36,907 nucleotides of DNA from an uncultured Eubacteriales bacterium (lineage in GTDB: Bacteria; Bacillota; Clostridia; Lachnospirales; Lachnospiraceae): the NCBI GenBank assembly GCA_900548855.1, contig URMF01000036.1, forward strand, positions 1 to 36,907, read 5' to 3'. The notes under the pieces are model-generated. The model was not told the origin of the DNA, searched no databases, and worked only from the letters and a program-made list of their open reading frames with translations. The number at the start of each line of letters is the position of its first letter. Position 1 is the stretch's first letter. The position numbers and the translations under genes are program-made. Below, piece by piece: positions 23,218 through 30,780 of the stretch.

Positions 23218-24588
23218 ATGAAAAATGAGAGGAAACAGGTGGGTGCGGTAAATAAGAGTATGTCAGGGGAATACACTGAGTATGATATTATGATTGTAGG
23301 AAACGGCGTAGCGGGTTTATTTGCTGCCCTGCATTTACCATCGGACAAGAAAATAGCGATTATTACAAAGGCTGATTTGGAGGAAAGTGATTCTTTTTTA
23401 GCACAAGGCGGTATCTGTGTTTTAAAGAATGAGGATGATTATTTTACATATTTTGAAGACACTATGCGTGCGGGGCATTATGAGAATAATAGGGAATCGG
23501 TAGAGATTATGATTCGGTCATCCCAGGATATTATCCGTGAGCTTGTAGATTTTGGTGTGGATTTTGAAAGAGACCAGGGGGAATTCCGGTTTACAAAGGA
23601 GGGTGCCCATACAGCTGCAAGAATTTTGTATCATGAGGATTTGACAGGAAAGGAAATTACCTCCAAGCTTCTTGCCAGAGTAAAGGAATTACCGAATGTT
23701 ACGCTGTTTACGCATACCATTATGGTAGACATATTGGAAAAAGATAATGTCTGTTACGGCACGGTGGTAGAATTGGCAGATGGAACCGTTACAAGGATAT
23801 TCAGTGATTATACTATTTGGGCATGCGGCGGTATTGGTGGCTTATATGAACATTCCACCAATTTCAGACATTTAACGGGAGATGCGCTGGCAGTTGCCTT
23901 AAAGCATGATATTGAATTGTTGAATATTGATTATGTACAGATTCATCCTACAACGCTTTTTTCAAAGAAGCCGGGAAGAAGATTCTTGATTTCAGAATCA
24001 GTGAGAGGAGAAGGGGCAATTTTGCTGGACAAGAACCATCAGCGTTTTGTAGATGAGCTCCTGCCAAGGGATGTGCTGACAAAAAAAATATATGAGCAGA
24101 TGAAAAAGGATGGTACGGATTATGTACTTCTTTCTCTGAAAAAAATGTCTTCTGAAGATATTATGAAGCGCTTCCCAAACATATATCGTCGTTGTCTGGA
24201 AGAGGGGTATGATATTACGAAGGAACCAATTCCGGTTGTACCGGCGCAGCATTATTTTATGGGCGGTGTCCGGGTGAATTCCAATGGCAGAACTTCTATG
24301 GAACGGTTGTATGCGGCAGGGGAGACTGCCTGTAACGGAGTACATGGTGCAAACCGTCTGGCAAGCAATTCTTTACTGGAAAGCCTTGTGTGGGCAAAAC
24401 GAGCGGCCCTTGAAATTGCAGAGGAATATAGCTCTGTTTCCAGGGAATGGTGCAGAACATATTTTATAGAAGAGATGGGAGATGCCTGTCCAGATAAGCC
24501 ATATAGCGAATATGGAGAGGACTATCACAACAGCGTCAGACAAAAAATAGAAGAAGAGCGGAAAAGAAGAGAGGAAAAACAGGCATGA
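23218..24588 (+). CDS. nadB: L-aspartate oxidase
   Basis: FAD enzyme that oxidises L-aspartate to iminoaspartate for NAD synthesis. The 456-aa product starts at ATG 23218 with AGAGG at 23206-23210. After a 20-residue extension comes the FAD-binding YDIMIVGNGVAGLFAALHL. FLAQGGICVL, the conserved HEDLTGKEIT region, IWACGGIGGLYEHSTN, DYVQIHPTTLF and the second flavin-binding element NGVHGANRLASNSLLESLVWAKRAA follow. It is shorter than E. coli NadB (about 540 aa), with a truncated C-terminal helical region, common in Clostridia. Fumarate reductase flavoproteins are related, but the context with nadC supports NadB. It overlaps nadC by four bases. Confidence 0.93.
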   Translation: MKNERKQVGAVNKSMSGEYTEYDIMIVGNGVAGLFAALHLPSDKKIAIITKADLEESDSFLAQGGICVLKNEDDYFTYFEDTMRAGHYENNRESVEIMIRSSQDIIRELVDFGVDFERDQGEFRFTKEGAHTAARILYHEDLTGKEITSKLLARVKELPNVTLFTHTIMVDILEKDNVCYGTVVELADGTVTRIFSDYTIWACGGIGGLYEHSTNFRHLTGDALAVALKHDIELLNIDYVQIHPTTLFSKKPGRRFLISESVRGEGAILLDKNHQRFVDELLPRDVLTKKIYEQMKKDGTDYVLLSLKKMSSEDIMKRFPNIYRRCLEEGYDITKEPIPVVPAQHYFMGGVRVNSNGRTSMERLYAAGETACNGVHGANRLASNSLLESLVWAKRAALEIAEEYSSVSREWCRTYFIEEMGDACPDKPYSEYGEDYHNSVRQKIEEERKRREEKQA

Positions 24589-25433
24589 GGGAGCTAATGA
24601 ATTTAAATGTAGATAATTTGATTTTACAGGCATTAAGGGAGGATATCACCAGTGAAGACATTACCACTAATTCTGTAATGCCGGAATACCAGCTGGGAGA
24701 GGTGGATTTAATCTGCAAACAGGATGGTGTTCTTGCAGGGTTGGATGTATTTAAACGGGTATTTGAGCTTTTAGATGATAAAACGGCATTTGATATGAAA
24801 GCAAAGGATGGAGACCTTGTAAAGAATGGGCAGTTTTTGGGAAAAATCACAGGAGATATCCGTGTCTTGTTAGAGGGGGAACGTACTGCTTTGAATTATT
24901 TGCAGAGAATGAGTGGAATTGCAACCTATACCCATTCCATTGCAGTCTTATTTGAGGGAAGTAAAACAAAGCTTTTGGATACAAGAAAGACAACCCCGAA
25001 TATGCGCGTATTTGAAAAATATGCGGTAAAGGTGGGCGGCGGCTACAATCACCGGTTTAATTTGTCTGATGGTATTTTGCTTAAGGATAATCATATTGGA
25101 GCGGCGGGAAGCGTTGCCAAAGCTGTAAAGCTGGCACAGGAATACGCACCGTTTGTAAGAAAGATAGAGGTTGAGGTAGAAAATCTTGATATGGTAAAGG
25201 AAGCAGTGGAGGCAGGAGCAGACATTATCATGCTGGATAATATGGATAAAGAAACCATGAGAGAGGCTGTCCGTATAATAGATGGCAGAGCAAAAACAGA
25301 GTGTTCCGGTAATGTTACAAAAGAAAATGTTGCAGATTTAATTGATATCGGAGTAGATTATATTTCCTCCGGCGCCCTGACCCACTCCGCTCCAATTTTG
25401 GATTTATCACTTAAAAACCTGCGTAGGCTATAA
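24585..25433 (+). CDS. nadC: Nicotinate-nucleotide pyrophosphorylase (carboxylating), quinolinate phosphoribosyltransferase
   Basis: Converts quinolinate and PRPP to nicotinate mononucleotide. 282 aa, the usual size. Motifs include EDITSEDITTNSVMP, EGERTALNYLQRMSGIAT, LLDTRKTTPNMRVFEKYAVKVGGGYNHRFNLSDGILLKDNH (substrate-binding Arg, His and Lys residues) and IEVEVENLDMVKEAVEAGADIIMLDNM, ending with GVDYISSGALTHSAPILDLSLK. The start at ATG 24585 overlaps the nadB stop as ATGA, giving coupling; ATG 24597 is a less likely alternative. NadA (quinolinate synthase), usually in the same operon, is not in this window. A long palindromic terminator follows. Confidence 0.96.
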   Translation: MRELMNLNVDNLILQALREDITSEDITTNSVMPEYQLGEVDLICKQDGVLAGLDVFKRVFELLDDKTAFDMKAKDGDLVKNGQFLGKITGDIRVLLEGERTALNYLQRMSGIATYTHSIAVLFEGSKTKLLDTRKTTPNMRVFEKYAVKVGGGYNHRFNLSDGILLKDNHIGAAGSVAKAVKLAQEYAPFVRKIEVEVENLDMVKEAVEAGADIIMLDNMDKETMREAVRIIDGRAKTECSGNVTKENVADLIDIGVDYISSGALTHSAPILDLSLKNLRRL

Positions 25434-25560
25434 GCCGTGCAAGCACACAAATGAAAAGGGTTCCAGAAGAGCATTTATGTTCTTCTGGAACCCTTTTTAT
25501 TTGCGTGCTTATAGGGCGCCAGCCCGTTCATCGAGCCGAAGGCGAGATGAGCACGGCTTA
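25431..25560 (+). repeat. 130-bp composite palindrome downstream of nadC
   Basis: TAAGCCGTGC (25431-25440, beginning with the nadC stop codon) and GCACGGCTTA (25551-25560) are perfect 10-bp inverted ends. Inside them AAGCAC (25441-25446) pairs with GTGCTT (25505-25510), then the 17-bp terminator stem. The right part holds another hairpin, TCATC / GATGA around CGAGCCGAAGGCGA. The nested layout resembles an inserted repeat element carrying a terminator. Confidence 0.75.
25454..25497 (+). terminator. Strong intrinsic terminator of the nad operon
   Basis: AAAAGGGTTCCAGAAGA (25454-25470), a 10-nt loop, TCTTCTGGAACCCTTTT (25481-25497): a perfect 17-bp stem. The T run follows on + and A run precedes, so it could work on both strands. 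Confidence 0.95.
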
Positions 25561-25581
25561 TTTTAAAACTATGTGAAAGGA

Positions 25582-25639
25582 TTAACTTATTTTTTACAGA
25601 ACAATGATTTCAGATTTAACAGGTTTTTTTTAAGATAAT
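25582..25639 (+). promoter_or_regulatory. Putative Pho box and promoter of pstS
   Basis: Four elements spaced exactly 11 bp: TTAACT (25582), TTTACA (25593), ATGATT (25604) and TTTAACA (25615-25621), then a -10-like GATAAT (25634-25639). Direct repeats of TTAACA-like hexamers with 11-bp phasing are the known binding pattern of PhoP/PhoB regulators. The third repeat is degenerate. The -35 region is poor, as expected for an activated promoter. Confidence 0.6.
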
Positions 25640-25704
25640 ACCTGTCGACAGAAAAGAAAATAAGAGAGCTGGAAAAATTCCAGAAAGGTGAAAGGAAGAG
25701 AATT

Positions 25705-26556
25705 ATGAAAAAGAATGTAAAGAAATTGGCAGTAACGGCACTCAGTTTGGTGATGCTTGGAGGCGTACTCACAGGATGCGGTGCAGGAGGAAGCAGCACA
25801 ATTACAGTAGTTTCCAGAGAAGATGGTTCTGGTACGAGAGGAGCATTTACAGAGCTTTTGGAGATAGCGGTGGATGATGTAGACAATACAGTATCGACTG
25901 CCGAGGTTACAAATTCTACGTCTGTTATGATGACAACAGTAGCAGGAGATGAGAATGCGATTGGTTACATATCTTTAGGCTCGCTGGATGACAGCGTTAA
26001 GTTATTAAAGGTTGACGGTGTAGAGGCTAACGTAGATAATGTGAAATCCGGTACTTATAAGGTGGCAAGACCTTTTGAAATTTGTATTCCAAAGGATGGC
26101 ACATCAGAAATAGCCCAGGATTTTATTGATTTTATAGTAAGCGACGATGGTCAGGCAATCATTAATGAAGAGGGTTACATCAGTGTTGAGTCGGGGAAAA
26201 CATATGAGGCATCAGGGAAAAAAGGGAAAATTACTCTTGCAGGTTCCACCTCTGTATCTCCTGTAATGGAAAAGTTAACAGAAAAGTATAAAGAGCTAAA
26301 TCCAGATGTGACAACAGAAATCCAGCAGACAGGTTCTTCTGCAGGCATTGAATCTGCCACGGAGGGTGCATGTGATATTGGAATGTCTTCCCGGGAGTTA
26401 AAGCCGGAGGAGCTTGAAAGCTTAGAGGAGATTCAGATTGCAATGGATGGTATCTGCGTTATCGTAAACAATAACTCTACGGTAGAAGATTTAACAGCAG
26501 AGCAGATTAAACAGATTTATGTAGGCGAAATCACAGACTGGTCTGAATTAAATTAA
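25705..26556 (+). CDS. pstS: Phosphate-binding lipoprotein PstS, circularly permuted
   Basis: Binds phosphate outside the cell and delivers it to PstCA. The 283-aa protein has a lipoprotein signal with lipobox LTGC (C25). After this comes TITVVSREDGSGTRGAF (33-48), AVTNSTS-type and IGYISLGSLDDSVKLLKVDGV, RPFEICI and QAIINEEGYISV (to about 161), which is normally the C-terminal half of PstS. A short linker leads to KITLAGSTSVSPVMEKL (175-191), QQTGSSAGI (207-215), DIGMSSREL (224-232) and ITDWSELN at the very end, normally the N-terminal half. All ligand-contact segments are present in swapped order. ATG 25705 with AAAGGAAGAG upstream. First gene of the pst operon, behind Pho-type boxes. Confidence 0.92.
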   Translation: MKKNVKKLAVTALSLVMLGGVLTGCGAGGSSTITVVSREDGSGTRGAFTELLEIAVDDVDNTVSTAEVTNSTSVMMTTVAGDENAIGYISLGSLDDSVKLLKVDGVEANVDNVKSGTYKVARPFEICIPKDGTSEIAQDFIDFIVSDDGQAIINEEGYISVESGKTYEASGKKGKITLAGSTSVSPVMEKLTEKYKELNPDVTTEIQQTGSSAGIESATEGACDIGMSSRELKPEELESLEEIQIAMDGICVIVNNNSTVEDLTAEQIKQIYVGEITDWSELN

Positions 26557-26584
26557 ATTCTTTCCTGAGAGGAAAGAGTAAAGG

Positions 26585-26637
26585 AATTTCACTGTCACTT
26601 CTAAAATGTACCATGACTTAAAAGTGATAGTGAAATT
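26585..26637 (+). terminator. Attenuating hairpin between pstS and pstC
   Basis: AATTTCACTGTCACTT (26585-26600) pairs with AAGTGATAGTGAAATT (26622-26637), 16 bp with one G-U. The tail TTCATTGCTA is only weakly T-rich. Such a structure between binding-protein and permease genes commonly lowers downstream expression or stabilises the upstream mRNA. Confidence 0.7.
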
Positions 26638-26680
26638 TTCATTGCTATCCCTGCAGCAGGAATCTGGAAAGGAGAAAAAC

Positions 26681-27535
26681 TTGAAGAATAATATATCAGA
26701 AAAGGTAATGCACGGTGTATTTCTGGTAAGTGCATGTGTATCCATATTGGCGGTAGCATTAATCTGCCTGTTTATTTTTGCAAATGGTGTACCGGCAATT
26801 TTTGAAATATCACCGGATAAATTTTTGGGAGGAACTTCATGGAAGCCCTTAGAGGGCTTGTTCGGGATACTTCCCATGATTGTGGGAAGTATTTATGTAA
26901 CGGCGGGAGGTGTAATTTTTGGTGTGCCGGTAGGAATTTTATGTGCGGTTTTTATGGCGAAATTCTGTCCAGAAAAGCTATATAAGGTGATAAAACCGGC
27001 AATTGAGCTGCTGGCAGGCATTCCCTCTATTGTATATGGTTTCTTTGGGCTGGTAGTACTGGTGCCTATGGTAAGGAGTCTGTTTGGCGGCAGTGGAAAA
27101 AATATTCTGACGGCTTCTATCATGCTTGGAATCATGATTTTACCAACCATTATCGGAGTTGCGGAAGCTTCTATCCGCGCTGTGCCAGAGAGCTATTATG
27201 AGGGAGCCCTGGGGTTGGGGGCAACCCACGAGAGAGCAGTATTTTTTGCAGTGCTTCCAGCGGCAAAATCGGGAATTCTTGCCGGTGTAATCCTTGGTAT
27301 CGGACGTGTGATTGGTGAAACTATGGCAGTTGTTATGGTCGCCGGTAATCAGGCGGTTATGCCAGCCTCTCTTTTAGGCGGTGTAAGAACCCTTCCCTCC
27401 AATATTGTACTGGAAATGGGTTATGCGTCAGGTCTGCATAAGGATGCATTGATTGGTACAGCAGTTGTATTGTTTGTATTTATACTGATTATTAATTTAA
27501 GCTTTTCAGCAATTAAGAAAAAGGGAGGGGATTGA
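26681..27535 (+). CDS. pstC: Phosphate ABC transporter permease PstC
   Basis: One of two permeases forming the phosphate channel in the membrane. The start is TTG 26681 with AAAGGAG at 26668-26674; an in-frame ATG at 26606 lies inside the upstream hairpin and is unlikely. The product has 284 aa. About six membrane helices are visible. LAGIPSIVYGFFGLVVLVP and the EAA-type loop EASIRAVPESYYEGALGLGATHERAVFFAVLPAAKSGILAGVILGIGRVIGETMAVVMVAG are typical of PstC. The end overlaps the ribosome site of pstA (AAGGGAGGGG), with 2 bases between stop and ATG. Confidence 0.95.
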   Translation: MKNNISEKVMHGVFLVSACVSILAVALICLFIFANGVPAIFEISPDKFLGGTSWKPLEGLFGILPMIVGSIYVTAGGVIFGVPVGILCAVFMAKFCPEKLYKVIKPAIELLAGIPSIVYGFFGLVVLVPMVRSLFGGSGKNILTASIMLGIMILPTIIGVAEASIRAVPESYYEGALGLGATHERAVFFAVLPAAKSGILAGVILGIGRVIGETMAVVMVAGNQAVMPASLLGGVRTLPSNIVLEMGYASGLHKDALIGTAVVLFVFILIINLSFSAIKKKGGD

Positions 27536-27537
27536 TT

Positions 27538-28452
27538 ATGGAAGCAGTGCGGGACGTAAGGGAAAAGGATATAAGTGTAAATGAAATTCGGGGGATTAAC
27601 CAACAGACCTTTGTCCAGAAAATGAAAGCGTATAAGAGACAGCCGCTGTCTTTGTGTTTATGGCTTTTAGTAGTGGCAGCCGCCATCATTACAGTAGGAG
27701 TGCTGCTGTTTTTGGCTGGATACATACTGGTTAATGGTATTCCCAATATAAAACCGGAGTTGTTTGAGTGGGAATATAATACAGACAATGTATCCATGAT
27801 GCCAGCCATGATTAATACGCTGTATATGACGTGCCTAACCCTGTTAATGGCCGTTCCGGTGGGCATTTTTTCTGCTATCTATTTAGTAGAATATGCAAAG
27901 AGAGGAAGTAAGCTGGTAAATATCGTGAGAGTGACGACAGAGACCTTACAGGGTATTCCATCCATTGTATTTGGACTATTCGGTTATCTGATGTTTTGTA
28001 TTGGTTTTAAATGGGGATACACCCTGCTTGCAGGTGCCATTACGTTGGCAATCATGGTTTTGCCGGTTATTATGCGAACAACGGAGGAGGCACTGCTGGC
28101 TGTGCCGGATTCCTATCGGGAAGGAAGCTTTGGACTGGGAGCCGGAAGACTGCGTACCGTATTTAGAATTGTACTGCCATCAGCAATGCCTGGTATTTTT
28201 TCAGGAATTATTCTGGCGATTGGACGTATCGTGGGTGAAACTGCTGCATTGATTTTTACTGCGGGAACTGTGGCAACGGCAGCCACAGGACTTTTTGATT
28301 CCACCAGAACCTTAGCAGTACATATGTATTGTCTGTTGAGCGAGGGTCTGTATATGAAACAGGCATATGCAACAGCAGTCATTCTCTTGGTGATGGTACT
28401 TTTGATTAACGCATTTTCAAGCTTTATTGCTAAGAAATTTACAAAAAAATAA
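27538..28452 (+). CDS. pstA: Phosphate ABC transporter permease PstA
   Basis: Second permease of the Pst complex. The start is ATG 27538 with GGGAGGGG at 27523-27530; an in-frame TTG at 27532 is less likely. 304 aa, with an N-terminal cytoplasmic extension of about 40 residues and about six membrane helices. Key segments are LQGIPSIVFGLFGYLMF and the PstB-contact loop TTEEALLAVPDSYREGSFGLGAGRLRTVFRIVLPSAMPGIFSGIILAIGRIVGETAALIFTAG. The C-terminus ends FIAKKFTKK. It is followed by a 72-bp gap with only a small hairpin (CCGAAT-AA-ATTCGG, 28492-28505), then pstB. Confidence 0.95.
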   Translation: MEAVRDVREKDISVNEIRGINQQTFVQKMKAYKRQPLSLCLWLLVVAAAIITVGVLLFLAGYILVNGIPNIKPELFEWEYNTDNVSMMPAMINTLYMTCLTLLMAVPVGIFSAIYLVEYAKRGSKLVNIVRVTTETLQGIPSIVFGLFGYLMFCIGFKWGYTLLAGAITLAIMVLPVIMRTTEEALLAVPDSYREGSFGLGAGRLRTVFRIVLPSAMPGIFSGIILAIGRIVGETAALIFTAGTVATAATGLFDSTRTLAVHMYCLLSEGLYMKQAYATAVILLVMVLLINAFSSFIAKKFTKK

Positions 28453-28524
28453 ATGATTGTTTGTAATCAATATAGAAATTTGTAAGGAAGACCGAATAAA
28501 TTCGGCAGAATGGAGAATTTAACT

Positions 28525-29274
28525 ATGGACAAATTTACAATAGAAAATTTGGAATTATATTATGGAGATTTTAAAGCTTTAAAAGGAATTAATATGCATA
28601 TTTCCAAGAATGAGATATCTGCATTTATCGGACCTTCTGGCTGTGGAAAGTCTACCTTTTTAAAATCGTTAAACCGTATGAATGACCTGGTAGAGGGTTG
28701 TAAGATTACCGGAACTGCATTGCTTGACGGAGACGATATTTATGGAGATATGGATGTCAATCTGCTTCGGAAGAAGGTAGGTATGGTTTTCCAGAAACCG
28801 AATCCCTTCCCAATGAGTGTATATGATAATATCGCATTTGGTCCCAGGACACATGGAATACATTCAAAGGTAAAATTGGATGAAATTGTGGAAAAATCCC
28901 TTCGCGATGCGGCAATATGGGATGAATTAAAGGACCGCCTGAAAAAGAGTGCTTTAGGATTATCCGGCGGACAGCAGCAAAGACTTTGTATTGCACGTGC
29001 GATTGCACTGGAGCCGGAGGTACTGCTGATGGATGAACCGACCTCGGCGCTTGACCCGATTTCGACTTCAAAAATAGAGGATTTAGCAGTGGAGCTGAAA
29101 AAGGATTACACGATAGTCATGGTAACCCATAATATGCAGCAGGCGGCACGTATTTCTGATAAGACGGCATTTTTTCTTTTGGGAGAAGTGATTGAATATG
29201 ATGATACTGAAAAATTGTTTTCAAGTCCTAATGACAAGAGAACAGAGGATTATATTACAGGAAGGTTTGGTTGA
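28525..29274 (+). CDS. pstB: Phosphate ABC transporter ATP-binding protein PstB
   Basis: ATPase that powers phosphate import. ATG 28525 is favoured over ATG 28510, because GGAG at 28512-28515 is 9 bases before it and gives the usual 249-aa length. Walker A GPSGCGKST (36-44), Q-loop Q90 (GMVFQKPNPFPMS), signature LSGGQQQ (146-152), Walker B VLLMDEPTSALDP (D170, E171) and the switch His in VTHNMQQAARISD are all intact. The C-terminus EDYITGRFG is PstB-specific. Translated as part of the pst operon, with phoU starting just after its stop. Confidence 0.96.
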   Translation: MDKFTIENLELYYGDFKALKGINMHISKNEISAFIGPSGCGKSTFLKSLNRMNDLVEGCKITGTALLDGDDIYGDMDVNLLRKKVGMVFQKPNPFPMSVYDNIAFGPRTHGIHSKVKLDEIVEKSLRDAAIWDELKDRLKKSALGLSGGQQQRLCIARAIALEPEVLLMDEPTSALDPISTSKIEDLAVELKKDYTIVMVTHNMQQAARISDKTAFFLLGEVIEYDDTEKLFSSPNDKRTEDYITGRFG

Positions 29275-29276
29275 TT

Positions 29277-29930
29277 ATGCGGAATCGTTTTGACTCACAG
29301 TTAGAATTACTGAATAAAGAATTGATAGAAATGGGAGCGCTTTGCGAGGAACTGATTGAATTGTCGAAAAAAGCGTTATCAGAGGATAAGGATTATCTGA
29401 AAGAAGCAAAGACAAAGGAAATAGAAGTGGACAGGATGGAAAGCGATATCGAAAATCTCTGTATGAAGCTGCTTTTAAAACAACAGCCGGTTGCAAAAGA
29501 CCTACGTTCGGTGTCCTCTGCCCTGAAAATGATATCGGATATGGAGCGGATTGGTGACCAGTCTCTGGATATTATTGAAATTGTAGAGTATGTAAAAAAG
29601 TGTGATCCGAAAAGCAAGGCATGTATTGAGGATATGGCAAAGGCAGCAGGTAAGATGGTATCGGACAGTGTGGAGGCTTTTGTGAGAAAGGACGCTGAGC
29701 TGGCAAAGGCAGTGATAGAGGCGGATGATGTGGTGGATAACCTCTTTGATAACCTGAAGAAACAGTTGATACATATTCTTTCCAATGAAAAATCAGATGG
29801 AGAGATGTATATTGACCTGATTATGATTGCAAAATATTATGAGCGGATTGGTGATCATGCAACCAATATTGCAGAATGGGTGCTTTATTCCCTGACGGGT
29901 GCAAGAGTATCTGGAAATAAGGACTCCTGA
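29277..29930 (+). CDS. phoU: Phosphate signalling regulator PhoU
   Basis: PhoU links the Pst transporter to the PhoR-type sensor kinase and limits phosphate uptake. The 217-aa product consists of two repeats of a three-helix bundle. The metal-binding motifs are visible as SDMERIGDQSLDI in the first half and AKYYERIGDHATNIAEWV in the second. ATG 29277 (MRNRFDSQLELLNKELIEMG) is the standard N-terminus; a TTG six bases upstream, overlapping the pstB stop, is an alternative. AGGAAGG precedes both. It closes the pst operon and lies directly before the phoB/phoR pair. Confidence 0.95.
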   Translation: MRNRFDSQLELLNKELIEMGALCEELIELSKKALSEDKDYLKEAKTKEIEVDRMESDIENLCMKLLLKQQPVAKDLRSVSSALKMISDMERIGDQSLDIIEIVEYVKKCDPKSKACIEDMAKAAGKMVSDSVEAFVRKDAELAKAVIEADDVVDNLFDNLKKQLIHILSNEKSDGEMYIDLIMIAKYYERIGDHATNIAEWVLYSLTGARVSGNKDS

Positions 29931-29936
29931 TTTATA

Positions 29937-29977
29937 TTTAACATACATTTAACAATGCATTGTTTGTAAAATATAAT
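29937..29977 (+). promoter_or_regulatory. Pho box and promoter of the PhoB/PhoR-like genes
   Basis: TTTAACATACATTTAACA (29937-29954) is a perfect direct repeat of TTTAACA with 11-bp period. The second TTAACA (29949-29954) is placed 17 bp before a perfect TATAAT (29972-29977), so the box covers the -35. This supports phosphate-dependent autoregulation. Confidence 0.7.
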
Positions 29978-30081
29978 TGAATATTGTAAAATAAGAGTAA
30001 AGTATAAGACTTGCATTTCATGTAATAAAACCAAAAGCTTATATGCATTGCAGGATGTTGTTAAAACATGGAGGGAAGAGC

Positions 30082-30780
30082 ATGATTTATTTATTAGAGG
30101 ATGACATGAGCATTCAGAATTTTGTTTTATACACATTGAAAAATACGGGTTTTGAGGCAATGGGCTTTGAGCGTCCCAGCGATTTCTGGGAAAAGATGGA
30201 AGAGGAGCTTCCGGAACTTTTACTTCTTGATATTATGCTTCCGGAAGAGGATGGAATGGATATTTTAAGAAAGCTTCGGAGCAGCAAAAAGACTAGGCAG
30301 CTTCCGGTTATTATGCTGACGGCAAAGGGAACAGAGTATGATAAGGTGTTAGGTCTGGATTCCGGTGCGGATGACTATGTGGCGAAGCCCTTCAGTATGA
30401 TGGAGCTTGTATCAAGAATTAAGGCATTGCTGAGGAGAAGTGAGACGATGAAGGAAAAGACGGATACCTATACTGTTGGACCCCTTTATGTCAGTATTTC
30501 CAAGCATGTTGTAAAGGTAAATCAAGAGGAGATTAATACACTCACTTACAAGGAGTTTGAATTACTGGTATTGTTGCTGCAAAATCAGGAAACTGTATTT
30601 TCAAGGGACCATATATTACAATCCGTATGGGGATATGATTTTGATGGAGAGAGCAGAACCGTGGATGTTCATGTGAGAACCCTGCGTCAGAAATTAGGGG
30701 AAGCTGGCAGACTGATAGAGACGGTGAGGGGCTTTGGATATAAGTTGTGTAATTCTGAGGAAAATAAGGTGATGAAATGA
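30082..30780 (+). CDS. phoB: PhoB/PhoP-like response regulator (OmpR family)
   Basis: DNA-binding response regulator, expected to control the phosphate regulon. ATG 30082 with GGAGGGAAG directly upstream; an ATG at 30043 lacks a site. 232 aa. The receiver domain has acidic residues E6-D7-D8, phosphorylation site D50 (LLLLDIMLPEEDGMD), T80 and K102 (YVAKPF). The C-terminal winged helix shows LTYKEFELLVLLLQNQETVFSRDHILQSVWGYDFDGESRTVDVHVRTLRQKLG. It overlaps the kinase gene by ATGA. The phosphate role is inferred from the pst-phoU genes upstream and Pho-type boxes in both promoters. The symbol follows the usual naming; phoP would be the Bacillus name. Confidence 0.88.
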   Translation: MIYLLEDDMSIQNFVLYTLKNTGFEAMGFERPSDFWEKMEEELPELLLLDIMLPEEDGMDILRKLRSSKKTRQLPVIMLTAKGTEYDKVLGLDSGADDYVAKPFSMMELVSRIKALLRRSETMKEKTDTYTVGPLYVSISKHVVKVNQEEINTLTYKEFELLVLLLQNQETVFSRDHILQSVWGYDFDGESRTVDVHVRTLRQKLGEAGRLIETVRGFGYKLCNSEENKVMK

